A stretch of 63,281 nucleotides of DNA from Caballeronia zhejiangensis (GTDB lineage: Bacteria; Pseudomonadota; Gammaproteobacteria; Burkholderiales; Burkholderiaceae). The notes under the pieces are model-generated. The model saw only the letters and a list, made by a program, of their open reading frames with translations. It was not told where the DNA came from and did not search any database. The stretch's first letter is position 1. Each line of letters begins with the position of its first letter. Location: positions 1 through 63,281 of the forward strand of contig NZ_JFHD01000039.1 in the NCBI RefSeq assembly GCF_000698575.1. Reading direction: 5' to 3'. Shown in pieces: positions 10,285 through 18,928 of the stretch. The translations under genes were made by a program, and so were the position numbers.

Positions 10285-10313
10285 CAAAAAAGGGCAGCCG
10301 AAGCTGCCCTTTT
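10285..10313 (-). terminator. Intrinsic terminator of rpmE2
   Basis: Read on the minus strand: an 8-bp GC-rich stem (AAGGGCAG paired with CTGCCCTT) with a short loop, followed by a run of six T. It sits about 20 bases after the rpmE2 stop and separates rpmE2 from the glycosyltransferase gene downstream. Confidence 0.9.
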
Positions 10314-10333
10314 CGCTGAAGCCGAAGCCCGAC

Positions 10334-10588
10334 TTACTTCTTGGTGGAGAAGCGCGCGAACTTGTTGTTGAACTTCTCGACGCGGCCCGCCGTGTCCATG
10401 ATCTTTTGCTGACCGGTGTAGAACGGGTGCGATTCCGACGACACTTCGATTTTCGCGAGCGGGTAGGTCTTGCCGTTGAATTCGGCGGTTTCGCGCGTCT
10501 GGATGGTCGAGCGGGTCACGAACTTGAAGTCGTTCGACATGTCGACGAACAGGACTTCGCGGTAATCCGGGTGAATGCCTTCTTTCAT
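10334..10588 (-). CDS. rpmE2: 50S ribosomal protein L31, type B
   Basis: Ribosomal protein L31 of the large subunit, 84 aa, a typical length for type B. The sequence begins MKEGIHPDYREVLFVD and contains the type-B hallmark SHPFYTGQQK. It has no cysteines, so it is the zinc-free (C-minus) form. In bacteria with both forms, zinc limitation swaps the C+ for the C- paralogue; only this one is in the window. The ATG at 10588 is preceded by CAGGAAAG, a good Shine-Dalgarno; an upstream ATG at 10627 in frame is rejected because family members start at MKEG. It has its own promoter (10677-10705) and terminator. Closeness to rho is common in Burkholderiaceae. Confidence 0.97.
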   Translation of the reverse strand: MKEGIHPDYREVLFVDMSNDFKFVTRSTIQTRETAEFNGKTYPLAKIEVSSESHPFYTGQQKIMDTAGRVEKFNNKFARFSTKK

Positions 10589-10676
10589 GGTCTTTCCTGG
10601 TATCTGGCGGTAGCCAACCCGTTGCACTCGTTTTTTAGTGCCGCGCGAGTCACTTGCCTAGGGTCGAAAAACGGCG

Positions 10677-10705
10677 ATTATGCCAGAAAATCAGTCGGTT
10701 GACAT
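10677..10705 (-). promoter_or_regulatory. Predicted sigma-70 promoter of rpmE2
   Basis: Minus strand: -35 ATGTCA (10705-10700), 17-base spacer, -10 CATAAT (10682-10677). Four of six bases match the -35 consensus and five of six the -10. It leaves a leader of about 80 bases before the rpmE2 start; that leader contains a run of six A but no obvious riboswitch. Confidence 0.55.
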
Positions 10706-10729
10706 CTTTTTCGGAGGCCGCGGCGCAAC

Positions 10730-11566
10730 TCATGCAGCCGGCGCGACGAGCGCCCCAACGCCCGCCGGGTCTTGCCGGTAATAGCGCGCGAGCAGCCGGT
10801 AAAGCTCGGGATATTCGGCTTCGAACAGCTTCGGCGTCACGAAAAGCGCCTCGCTGCACACCGCGAAGAATTCCGACGGATGATCGGTCGCGTAAGGATC
10901 GATCAGCGAGTCGCGTTCGAACCGCGCCCAGCGGCGCTCCGGCACCGCATCGACGCGTGCGCAGAACTGGTCATAGGCGTTGTCGAAAATGTCGGACCAC
11001 GTGGTCGAATCGAGCGGCGCGTGCCAGCGCCGGTAAAGCGGCGGATGACCGTCGGCCTCGCCCGTCACCATGTCGATCTTGTGCGCGAATTCGTGGATGA
11101 CGACGTTGTAGGCGTCCGATCCGTCGGCCATCTGCGCGTCTTCCCACGACAGGACGACCGGGCCGCCTTCCCACGCTTCGCCGCTCGCATCGTGCTCGAC
11201 TTCGTGCACGACGCCGTCTTCGTCCTCCACGGTTTTGCGGATGATGAACTCGCCCGGATACACGATCACACCGACCCAGCCGCGATACAAATCGAGATCG
11301 AGATTGAGCACCGGCAGACAGGCCTGCGCGGCGATCGATACGATCATCTGATCCGTCAGTTCGAGATCGTGCGCCGTCGAGAATTCCTTCTGCGCGATGA
11401 AAAGGCTCGCGGTGTCGCGCAGACGCGCGAGGTCGCTGGCGTCCAGATGTCCGAAGCACGGATACGTGTCGAGCGTGCGTTGCCAGAGCGCGTCGTCGAT
11501 CGCGTATTTGCGCAGCGCGCGCTCGCGGCGTTGCGCGCCGAACCAGCGGGAGAAGAGGTTGGCCAT
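10730..11566 (-). CDS. mtfA: Zinc-dependent peptidase, MtfA/M90 family
   Basis: Cytosolic metallopeptidase of the MtfA (YeeI) family, 278 aa against about 265 in E. coli. The zinc-binding motif HEFAHKID is near residues 157-164. N-terminal hallmark features are a WFGAQRRER segment and the stretch KEFSTAHDLELTDQM that precedes the catalytic core; ERDSLIDPYATDHPSEFFAV near the C-terminus holds the third zinc ligand Glu region. E. coli MtfA binds the Mlc repressor and so tunes the glucose phosphotransferase system. Whether an Mlc target exists here cannot be seen. It lies 111 bases downstream of rho, beyond the rho terminator, so it needs its own promoter. No strong Shine-Dalgarno is seen. Confidence 0.9.
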   Translation of the reverse strand: MANLFSRWFGAQRRERALRKYAIDDALWQRTLDTYPCFGHLDASDLARLRDTASLFIAQKEFSTAHDLELTDQMIVSIAAQACLPVLNLDLDLYRGWVGVIVYPGEFIIRKTVEDEDGVVHEVEHDASGEAWEGGPVVLSWEDAQMADGSDAYNVVIHEFAHKIDMVTGEADGHPPLYRRWHAPLDSTTWSDIFDNAYDQFCARVDAVPERRWARFERDSLIDPYATDHPSEFFAVCSEALFVTPKLFEAEYPELYRLLARYYRQDPAGVGALVAPAA

Positions 11567-11616
11567 GCGTTGAATCGGAAGACTGGACTAGTTGCGGATT
11601 GTACGCACGGCCCCAA

Positions 11617-11648
11617 TAAAAAACCGCCTGACGATGCAGGCGGTTTTC
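11617..11648 (-). terminator. Intrinsic terminator of rho
   Basis: An 11-bp stem (AAAACCGCCTG paired with CAGGCGGTTTT) with a 6-base loop. On the minus strand it is followed by a T-rich tract (TTTTTTATT). It sits about 30 bases after the rho stop and separates rho from mtfA. Confidence 0.9.
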
Positions 11649-11677
11649 TGTTCCGAAGCAGCGAAGCGGGACGGGGA

Positions 11678-12943
<1,266 letters not shown>

Positions 12944-13038
12944 ACGGATTTCCCGCCGGGGAGAGAGGTGCGACAGAAAGATTTGGGAGAAGAGGTGAGC
13001 GGAACCGCTCGAGACTTAATACTTCTTGAACTCTTGTG

Positions 13039-13047
13039 ATTCTAGCA
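13039..13047 (-). promoter_or_regulatory. Extended -10 promoter element of rho
   Basis: Minus strand TGC followed by TAGAAT. No convincing -35 at 17 bases, which is tolerated with an extended -10. It would start rho mRNA near 13032, leaving a leader of about 90 bases. Confidence 0.45.
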
Positions 13048-13095
13048 TAGCACACGCCACAGCGGCCTCGGGTGGGCTTTGGGCGGGGCTTGTCG

Positions 13096-13123
13096 GCCGA
13101 TGTTGTCGCGTGACAACATCGGC
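13096..13123. repeat. Perfect 12-bp inverted repeat between trxA and rho
   Basis: GCCGATGTTGTC and its exact complement GACAACATCGGC are separated by a 4-base GCGT loop. The hairpin lies about 80 bases after the trxA stop and about 50 bases upstream of the rho promoter element. There is no T tract on either strand, so it is not a standard intrinsic terminator. It could stabilise the trxA 3' end, act with Rho, or bind a dimeric regulator. Confidence 0.8.
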
Positions 13124-13201
13124 TGCATCGGCACCACGCCTTGGCGTGTCGTCGATGCAGACGCGAGCGACGGGAGATGCCGCCGCTCGCCGGTGATGCC
13201 G

Positions 13202-13528
13202 TTACAGGTTGCTGTCGAGGAACGCGGTCAGTTGCGACTTGGACAATGCGCCGACTTTCTGCGCGGCCACTGCGCCGTTCTTGAAGAGAATCAGCGTGGG
13301 AATGCCGCGCACGCCGAACTTCACGGGCGTCGACTGATGTTCGTCCACGTTGATCTTCGCGATCTGCAGGCGATCGCCGTAATCCTTCGCGACTTCGTCG
13401 AGGATGGGGGCAATCATCTTGCACGGACCGCACCACTCAGCCCAGAAATCGAGCAGGACAGGTTTATCCGACTTGACGACATCCTGTTCGAAAGAAGCGT
13501 CGCTGATGTGCTTGATTGATTCGCTCAT
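13202..13528 (-). CDS. trxA: Thioredoxin 1
   Basis: General cytosolic disulfide reductase, 108 aa, the standard length. The redox motif WCGPC has its cysteines at 33 and 36, and the cis-proline loop IPTL is present. The ATG at 13528 (MSESIKHISD) is the family start; the frame is open to 13711 but that stretch does not resemble thioredoxin. The upstream Shine-Dalgarno region reads GAGGTATTCAGACA, with GAGG about 10 bases before the ATG. It is transcribed toward rho, which has its own promoter. Confidence 0.97.
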   Translation of the reverse strand: MSESIKHISDASFEQDVVKSDKPVLLDFWAEWCGPCKMIAPILDEVAKDYGDRLQIAKINVDEHQSTPVKFGVRGIPTLILFKNGAVAAQKVGALSKSQLTAFLDSNL

Positions 13529-13858
13529 TGTCTGAATACCTCTATTGAATCGAGGCCCGCGTTTGAATGCTCGCCACGATACACCAAAACCGAAAAAATT
13601 TTCGTCACCAACGGGCCGGACTTCGGCCCGCGCGCCGTGCGCCAGAATGAACCGCGAACGGCGGCGAATGATCCGCGGAAGGGCGAAATGCACCACTTCC
13701 AAGTAATTCACGTGTCATCTTAGCCTAATTCGCTATCCGTTGCCGGATGCTGATAGGGCGCATCTGAGGCCGAAAATACGAAGCACAAGAGGGGCTCGGA
13801 AGGGCGTGCGTTTCGCCGACGCCTTCCGGCTGCGCCCGACCCCGTGGTACAATTCAAC
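13529..13858. other. Intergenic region between trxA and the SRP RNA gene
   Basis: About 330 bases between divergent trxA (minus) and ffs (plus). It must hold the trxA promoter; an A/T-rich patch near 13590-13610 (AAAAATTTT) is the likeliest place, but I see no good -10/-35 pair. The ffs promoter is at its right end. No coding potential or repeat is evident. Confidence 0.6.
13824..13853 (+). promoter_or_regulatory. Predicted promoter of the SRP RNA gene
   Basis: -35 TTCCGG (13824-13829), 18-base spacer, -10 TACAAT (13848-13853). The -10 ends 6 bases before the 5' end of the folded RNA at 13859, which fits the transcription start. Confidence 0.6.
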
Positions 13859-13958
13859 GTGACGGGCCTCCTCGCATGGTGGCGCGGTCAACCTGGTCAG
13901 GTCGGGAACGAAGCAGCCACAGCCGCTTTCCACCAGTGCCGAGGGTCGGGCTCGTCAC
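13859..13958 (+). ncRNA. ffs: Signal recognition particle RNA, small bacterial type (4.5S RNA)
   Basis: RNA core of the signal recognition particle, which with Ffh delivers membrane proteins to the translocon. The conserved domain IV signature is present: GGTCAGGTCGGGAACGAAGC, including the GGAA-type tetraloop region and the AGCAGCC asymmetric loop. The ends pair as GTGACG (13859-13864) with CGTCAC (13953-13958), giving an RNA of about 100 nt that folds as a long hairpin. A TACAAT promoter lies just upstream. Its position directly before dnaX is the usual one in Burkholderiaceae. Exact ends are inferred from pairing. Confidence 0.95.
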
Positions 13959-14086
13959 CTTCCGCTTTTCTTCCGTAGGTCTCCCTGCTGGTTTTCCTGG
14001 CTTATTCGTGTTCCGCACGCCATGGCGCGTGGCGCGTTCGTGCGCCCGATCACCCCGCTGGAGCGGCGTTTGCGCAAGGTCGTTGC

Positions 14087-14095
14087 TGATACAAT
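14087..14095 (+). promoter_or_regulatory. Extended -10 promoter of dnaX (probable leaderless start)
   Basis: TGATACAAT: TG-N plus a TACAAT hexamer. It ends 8 bases before the dnaX ATG, so transcription should start at or very near the start codon. No Shine-Dalgarno precedes the ATG. Confidence 0.55.
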
Positions 14096-14102
14096 TTCGC
14101 GC

Positions 14103-16328
14103 ATGACCTATCAAGTTCTCGCACGCAAATGGCGGCCGAAATCATTCGAGTCGCTCGTCGGCCAGGAGCACGTCGTCCGTGCGCTCACGCACGCGCTCGA
14201 CGGCGGCCGCCTGCATCACGCGTATCTTTTCACGGGCACGCGCGGCGTCGGCAAGACGACGCTCTCGCGCATCTTCGCGAAGGCGCTCAATTGTGAAACC
14301 GGCGTGACCTCGAAGCCGTGCGGCGTGTGCCGTGCGTGCCGGGAAATCGATGAAGGCCGCTTCGTCGATTACGTCGAGATGGATGCGGCGAGCAATCGCG
14401 GCGTCGACGAAATGGCGGCGCTGCTGGAGCGCGCCGTGTACGCGCCCGTCGATGCCCGCTTCAAGGTCTACATGATCGACGAAGTGCACATGCTCACGAA
14501 CCACGCCTTCAACGCAATGCTGAAGACGCTGGAAGAGCCGCCGCCGCACGTGAAGTTCATTCTCGCGACGACCGATCCGCAGAAGATTCCGGTCACCGTG
14601 CTCTCGCGTTGCCTCCAGTTCAATCTGAAGCAGATGCCGGCGGGGCACATCGTCTCGCATCTGGAGAACATTCTTCAGCAGGAGAACATCCCGTTCGAGC
14701 CGCAGGCACTGCGTCTCTTGTCGCGCGCGGCGGACGGCTCCATGCGCGACGCGCTTTCGCTGACCGATCAGGCCATCGCGTATTCGGCGAACGAAGTCAC
14801 CGAGGATGCCGTGCGCGGCATGCTCGGCGCGCTCGATCAAAGCTACCTGATCCGTCTCATCGACGCGCTCGCCGGCGGCGACGGCCCCGGCGTGCTCGCG
14901 ATTGCCGACGAAATGGCGCTGCGCAGCCTGTCGTTCTCGACGGCGCTGCAGGATCTGGCGAGTCTTCTGCATCGGATCGGATGGGCGCAGTTCGCACCGA
15001 CGTCGGTGCTGGACGAATGGCCTGAAGCCGCGGACATCCGCCGCTTCGCCGAGATGCTGTCGGCCGAGCAGGTTCAGCTTTTCTATCAGATCGCCACGGT
15101 CGGGCGCAGCGAGCTCGGTCTCGCGCCGGACGAGTACGCCGGCTTCACGATGACGCTCCTGCGCATGCTCGCGTTCGAGCCGGCGGGCGGATCGGGCGGC
15201 GGCGTCGCCGTGGGTGCGCCTTCGGGCGCGAAGCCCGCGCGCAGCGCCGCGCTCGTGGGTGCGATGGCCGAGCGCGCCGTCGCGCCTGCGCCTGCGTCGG
15301 TTGCTAAAGCGCCGGCGCCCGCCGTCGAGACGGTGGTCGTGAAGGCGGTCGAAGAACCCGTCGTCGAAAAGAGCGAGCCCGTGCCGGTAAAAGCCGCGCC
15401 GATGCCGAGCGCCGCGCGACAGGCCGTCGATGAAGCCGCGCCTGCCGCGCCGAGCACGTCCGACGAAGCCGCGACATCGCGCGCGGCAAGCGGCGCGAGC
15501 GCGGCGCTTGAAGTCTTGCGCAGCGCGGGCATGCGCCTGTCGTCCGATCGGGGCGCGCGTGGCGCGTCTGCGCAGACGGCGGCTCCCGCTGCGCCCAAGC
15601 CCGTCGCGAAACCGGCCGCGCAAGTTCCGGTGCCGACGCCGCGCCGCGCTCCGGCTGCCGCATCCGCCGCGCCCGAGCCGAAGCCCGAGCCGAAGCCCGC
15701 GGCCGGCAACGCGAGCAAGTCGAACGTCGTGCCGCCGTGGGAAGAGATGCCGCCCGACGACTACGCGCCGGCCGGATCCGAAGACGCTTATTTCATGCCG
15801 CCCGACGACGGCTTCGTGCCAGCCTTCGACAGCGGCCCGGACGACATGCGCTTCAACGCCGAGCCCGCCGCGAAACCGGCGCCCGTCATCGACACGGCGC
15901 CGTTGCCGCCCGCCGTGCCGCTCGATGCGCTCGGCGTGTCGATCGAATGGGCGGCGCTCGCCGTCGATCTTCCGCTGAAGGGCGTTGCGTATCAGCTTGC
16001 GTTCAACAGCGAGCTCACCGCCTGCGATGCGAATTCCGTGACGCTTGCGGTTCCGGTCCAGATGTACACCGACGCCACGCATGTCGGCAAGCTCAAGGCC
16101 GCGCTCGCCGAAAAGCTCGGCCGCGCGATCGAAGTCAGCGTGAACGTCGCGCCCGCGCGGCGCACCGCTGCCGCGCTCGACGCCGCCGAACGCGCCCGCC
16201 GTCAGCAGGAAGCCGAGCAGGAGATCAAGCAGGATCCGTTCGTGCAATCGCTGATCCGCGATTTCGGCGCGAGCATCGTGCAGGGTTCGATCAAGCCGAT
16301 TGCCGCATCGGGCGCGAATCCATCGTGA
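14103..16328 (+). CDS. dnaX: DNA polymerase III subunits gamma and tau
   Basis: Clamp-loader ATPase and organiser of the replicative polymerase, 741 aa. The AAA+ P-loop GTRGVGKTT is at residues 45-53; four zinc-binding cysteines are at 64, 73, 76 and 79; the sensor/SRC region follows. After about residue 365 comes a long Ala/Pro/Val-rich linker with several PKPEPKP-like repeats, then a conserved C-terminal tau domain (from about residue 600) that contacts the polymerase alpha subunit. The start is MTYQVLARKWRPKSF at 14103, the family start, although the frame is open back to 14022. I see no A-AAA-AAG slippery heptamer, so the short gamma form, if made, is not made in the E. coli way. Confidence 0.97.
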   Translation: MTYQVLARKWRPKSFESLVGQEHVVRALTHALDGGRLHHAYLFTGTRGVGKTTLSRIFAKALNCETGVTSKPCGVCRACREIDEGRFVDYVEMDAASNRGVDEMAALLERAVYAPVDARFKVYMIDEVHMLTNHAFNAMLKTLEEPPPHVKFILATTDPQKIPVTVLSRCLQFNLKQMPAGHIVSHLENILQQENIPFEPQALRLLSRAADGSMRDALSLTDQAIAYSANEVTEDAVRGMLGALDQSYLIRLIDALAGGDGPGVLAIADEMALRSLSFSTALQDLASLLHRIGWAQFAPTSVLDEWPEAADIRRFAEMLSAEQVQLFYQIATVGRSELGLAPDEYAGFTMTLLRMLAFEPAGGSGGGVAVGAPSGAKPARSAALVGAMAERAVAPAPASVAKAPAPAVETVVVKAVEEPVVEKSEPVPVKAAPMPSAARQAVDEAAPAAPSTSDEAATSRAASGASAALEVLRSAGMRLSSDRGARGASAQTAAPAAPKPVAKPAAQVPVPTPRRAPAAASAAPEPKPEPKPAAGNASKSNVVPPWEEMPPDDYAPAGSEDAYFMPPDDGFVPAFDSGPDDMRFNAEPAAKPAPVIDTAPLPPAVPLDALGVSIEWAALAVDLPLKGVAYQLAFNSELTACDANSVTLAVPVQMYTDATHVGKLKAALAEKLGRAIEVSVNVAPARRTAAALDAAERARRQQEAEQEIKQDPFVQSLIRDFGASIVQGSIKPIAASGANPS

Positions 16329-16433
16329 ACTGAAGCGCGCGGCGCGGTTTTCGACTTCGCGCCGCCGCACCGAATATCGGGCGCGCGCATCGCGCGTGCT
16401 TTTGCCACACGTTTTCCAGTAAGGAGCCGAACC

Positions 16434-16760
16434 ATGATGAAGAACCAACTCGCCGGGCTGATGAAACAGGCTCAGCAGATGCAGGAAAACATGAAGAAGA
16501 TGCAGGATCAGCTCGCGCAGATCGAGGTCGAGGGCCAGTCCGGCGCCGGTCTCGTGAAGGTGACGATGACCTGCAAGAACGACGTTCGCCGCGTGCAGAT
16601 CGACCCGAGCCTGCTCGCCGACGACAAGGACATGCTGGAAGACCTCGTCGCCGCCGCGTTCAACGACGCCGTGCGCAAGGCGGAAGCCACCACGCAAGAG
16701 AAGATGAGCGGCATGACCGCCGGCATGCCGATGCCGCCGGGTTTCAAGCTGCCGTTCTGA
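16434..16760 (+). CDS. ybaB: Nucleoid-associated protein, YbaB/EbfC family
   Basis: Small dimeric DNA-binding protein, 108 aa, the standard length. It starts MMKNQLAGLMKQAQQMQENM and ends MPMPPGFKLPF, both hallmarks of YbaB/EbfC. A strong Shine-Dalgarno AAGGAG lies 9 bases upstream of the ATG pair at 16434/16437. It sits between dnaX and recR, as in E. coli and many other bacteria, which suggests a link with recombination repair or nucleoid structure, although its exact role is unsettled. Confidence 0.96.
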   Translation: MMKNQLAGLMKQAQQMQENMKKMQDQLAQIEVEGQSGAGLVKVTMTCKNDVRRVQIDPSLLADDKDMLEDLVAAAFNDAVRKAEATTQEKMSGMTAGMPMPPGFKLPF

Positions 16761-16811
16761 TCGCGCGCGCCGGAGCGGATTCGGCGCGCTTCGATGTCAA
16801 ATGAAGGACAC

Positions 16812-17408
16812 ATGAAACAACCTTCCGCCCTGTCGGCGCTCGTCGAAGCGCTGCGCGCGCTGCCCGGCGTCGGACCGAAGTCGGCGCAGCGCATGGCGTA
16901 TCACCTGATGCAGCACGATCGCAAAGGCGCCGAAAAGCTCGGCAATTCGCTGCTGTTCGCCACCGAGAATCTGAAGCACTGCGAGAAGTGCAACACGTTC
17001 ACGGAAAGCGATATCTGCGAAGTCTGCAGCGACGAAGAGCGCGATCCGGCTTTGCTGTGCGTCGTCGAGACGCCTGCCGACCAGATCATGCTCGAACAGA
17101 CGCTCACGTATCGCGGGCTCTATTTCGTACTGATGGGACGGCTCAGCCCGCTCGACGGCATCGGTCCGAAGGAGATTCACTTCGAGCGGCTCATCAATCG
17201 CGCGCTCGACGGCGTTGTGCGGGAAGTGGTGCTGGCTACCAACTTCACCAACGAAGGCGAAGCGACCGCGCACTATCTCGCGCAAACGCTCAAGAGCAAA
17301 GGGCTCAAGGTGACGCGGCTCGCGCGCGGCGTGCCGGTCGGCGGCGAGCTCGAATATGTCGATGCCGGCACGATCGCGCGCGCGATGCTCGATCGCCGTT
17401 CCGTATGA
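16812..17408 (+). CDS. recR: Recombination protein RecR
   Basis: RecFOR pathway protein that helps load RecA on gapped DNA, 198 aa. A helix-hairpin-helix around residues 14-30 (LRALPGVGPKSAQR) precedes a four-cysteine zinc finger at C57, C60, C69 and C72, then the Toprim domain. The ATG at 16812 is chosen over 16794 because GAAGGA lies 7 bases before it and RecR family starts match MKQPSALSALVEAL. The stop overlaps the first possible start of the DUF1653 gene (ATGA), so the two are translationally linked. It forms an operon with dnaX and ybaB. Confidence 0.97.
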   Translation: MKQPSALSALVEALRALPGVGPKSAQRMAYHLMQHDRKGAEKLGNSLLFATENLKHCEKCNTFTESDICEVCSDEERDPALLCVVETPADQIMLEQTLTYRGLYFVLMGRLSPLDGIGPKEIHFERLINRALDGVVREVVLATNFTNEGEATAHYLAQTLKSKGLKVTRLARGVPVGGELEYVDAGTIARAMLDRRSV

Positions 17409-17422
17409 AAGGACTCCAATCG

Positions 17423-17647
17423 ATGACAGAAACCGAAGCGCTCGCGCTCGCGACGCATCGTCACTACAAGGGCGGGCTGTATCGCGTGATCGGCGTCGCG
17501 CGGCACTCGGAAACCGAGGAAGCGATGATCGTCTACGAGCATCTTTGGCCGCATGAACGCGGCTTGTGGGTGCGCCCCGCGGCGATGTTCAACGAGACGC
17601 TCGCCGACGGCACGCCGCGCTTCAAGCCGCTCGATATTCCGCTCTGA
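17423..17647 (+). CDS. DUF1653 domain protein
   Basis: Small soluble protein, 74 aa, matching the DUF1653 family by its pattern HYKGGLYRVIGVARHSET, MIVYEHLWPHERGLWVRP and the ending RFKPL. No function is established for the family. The ATG at 17423 has AAAGGA at a good distance; an earlier in-frame ATG at 17405 overlaps the recR stop and would add six residues. Linked to recR in position, it may simply ride in the dnaX-recR operon. It ends 25 bases before the CoA-transferase gene, which has its own strong Shine-Dalgarno. Confidence 0.85.
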   Translation: MTETEALALATHRHYKGGLYRVIGVARHSETEEAMIVYEHLWPHERGLWVRPAAMFNETLADGTPRFKPLDIPL

Positions 17648-17672
17648 GAAAACACACAAAGGAGACACGACC

Positions 17673-18878
17673 ATGAGCGCAACGACGGGACCACTCGCGG
17701 GCGTGAAGGTACTGGAACTGGGCACGCTCATCGCCGGCCCGTTCGCCGCGCGCTTCATGGGCGAGTTCGGCGCCGACGTCATCAAGATCGAGGATCCGAA
17801 CGGCGGCGACCCGCTGCGCAAGTGGCGCAAGCTCTATCCGGAAGTGGGCGGCACGTCGCTCTGGTGGGCCGTGCAGGCGCGCAACAAAAAATCCGTGACG
17901 ATCAATCTCAAGGCCGACGAGGGCAAGGAGATCGTGCGGCGGCTCGCGAAGGAAGCCGATATCGTCGTCGAGAATTTCCGGCCCGGCTTGCTGGAGAAAC
18001 TCGGGCTCGGTTACGAGGTGCTGTCCGCCGACAATCCCGGTCTCGTGATGGTGCGCCTTTCCGGTTACGGTCAGACCGGTCCGTATCGCGATCGTCCGGG
18101 CTTCGGCGCAATCGCGGAATCGATGGGCGGTTTGCGTCATATCACCGGTTATCCGGATTTGCCGCCGCCGCGCATCGGCATTTCGATCGGCGATTCGATC
18201 GCCGCGCTGCACGGCGTGATCGGCGCGCTGATGGCGCTGCATCATCGCCAAGTGAACGGCGGCAAAGGCCAGGTCGTCGACGTCGCGCTCTATGAAGCCG
18301 TCTTCAACATGATGGAAAGCGTCGTGCCGGAATACGGCGTGTACGGCATGGTGCGCGAGCGCACGGGCGCGTCGCTGCCGGGCATCGTGCCGTCGAACAC
18401 GTATCCGTGCCGCGATGGCAGCATCGTGATCGGCGGCAACAGCGATCCGATCTTCAAGCGCCTGATGAACGCGATCGATCGCGCGGATCTCGCGGACGAT
18501 CCCGCGCTCGCGTCGAACGACGGACGGGTGCCGCGCACGCAGGAAATCGACGACGCTATCGCCGCTTGGCTCTCGACGCGCAGCATCGACGAGGCGCTCG
18601 CTGTGTTGAACGCCGCCGACGTGCCGGCCGGGCGCATCTACAGCGTCGCCGACATGTTCACCGATCCGCAATACCTCGCGCGTCAGATGCTGCAGCGTTT
18701 CCCGTGGCAGGACGGCCGCGAGATCACGCTGCCGAACGTGACGCCGAAGCTCTCCGAAACGCCGGGGGAAACGCGCTGGCTCGGGCCGCAACTCGGTGAA
18801 CACACGGATGAAGTACTTCAAACGCTCGGGTATGATGCCGACGATATTGCGCGGCTGCGCGCGGCCAAGGTGATCTGA
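17673..18878 (+). CDS. CaiB/BaiF family (class III) CoA-transferase
   Basis: Class III acyl-CoA transferase, 401 aa, the usual length. The N-terminal signature GPLAGVKVLELGTLIAGPFA and the following FGADVIKIEDP are diagnostic, as are NKKSVTINLK and the VVENFRPG motif. The catalytic Asp region lies near residues 165-175 (ISIGDSIAA). Family members move CoA between carboxylic acids such as carnitine, oxalate/formate or succinate and a hydroxyacid; the substrate is not predictable here. The start has AAAGGAG upstream. The stop is 50 bases before the gene for an ABC substrate-binding protein, and all four genes run the same way. Together they suggest uptake and CoA activation of one organic acid, which is inference. 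Confidence 0.92.
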   Translation: MSATTGPLAGVKVLELGTLIAGPFAARFMGEFGADVIKIEDPNGGDPLRKWRKLYPEVGGTSLWWAVQARNKKSVTINLKADEGKEIVRRLAKEADIVVENFRPGLLEKLGLGYEVLSADNPGLVMVRLSGYGQTGPYRDRPGFGAIAESMGGLRHITGYPDLPPPRIGISIGDSIAALHGVIGALMALHHRQVNGGKGQVVDVALYEAVFNMMESVVPEYGVYGMVRERTGASLPGIVPSNTYPCRDGSIVIGGNSDPIFKRLMNAIDRADLADDPALASNDGRVPRTQEIDDAIAAWLSTRSIDEALAVLNAADVPAGRIYSVADMFTDPQYLARQMLQRFPWQDGREITLPNVTPKLSETPGETRWLGPQLGEHTDEVLQTLGYDADDIARLRAAKVI

Positions 18879-18928
18879 GCCTCGAGCCGAACAGCGCCGA
18901 CAACGATAAAACCAGGAGACAGACAACG

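Noticed and set aside
15300..15400. Possible programmed frameshift site in dnaX for the gamma subunit
   Set aside because: Only short A runs (GAAAAGAG, GGTAAAAG) and no A-AAA-AAG heptamer with a following stem in the correct frame.
14142..16697. 851-codon open frame antisense to dnaX and ybaB
   Set aside because: It mirrors the G/C third-position bias of dnaX; His/Arg/Gly-rich without any motif, and it crosses the boundaries of two real genes.
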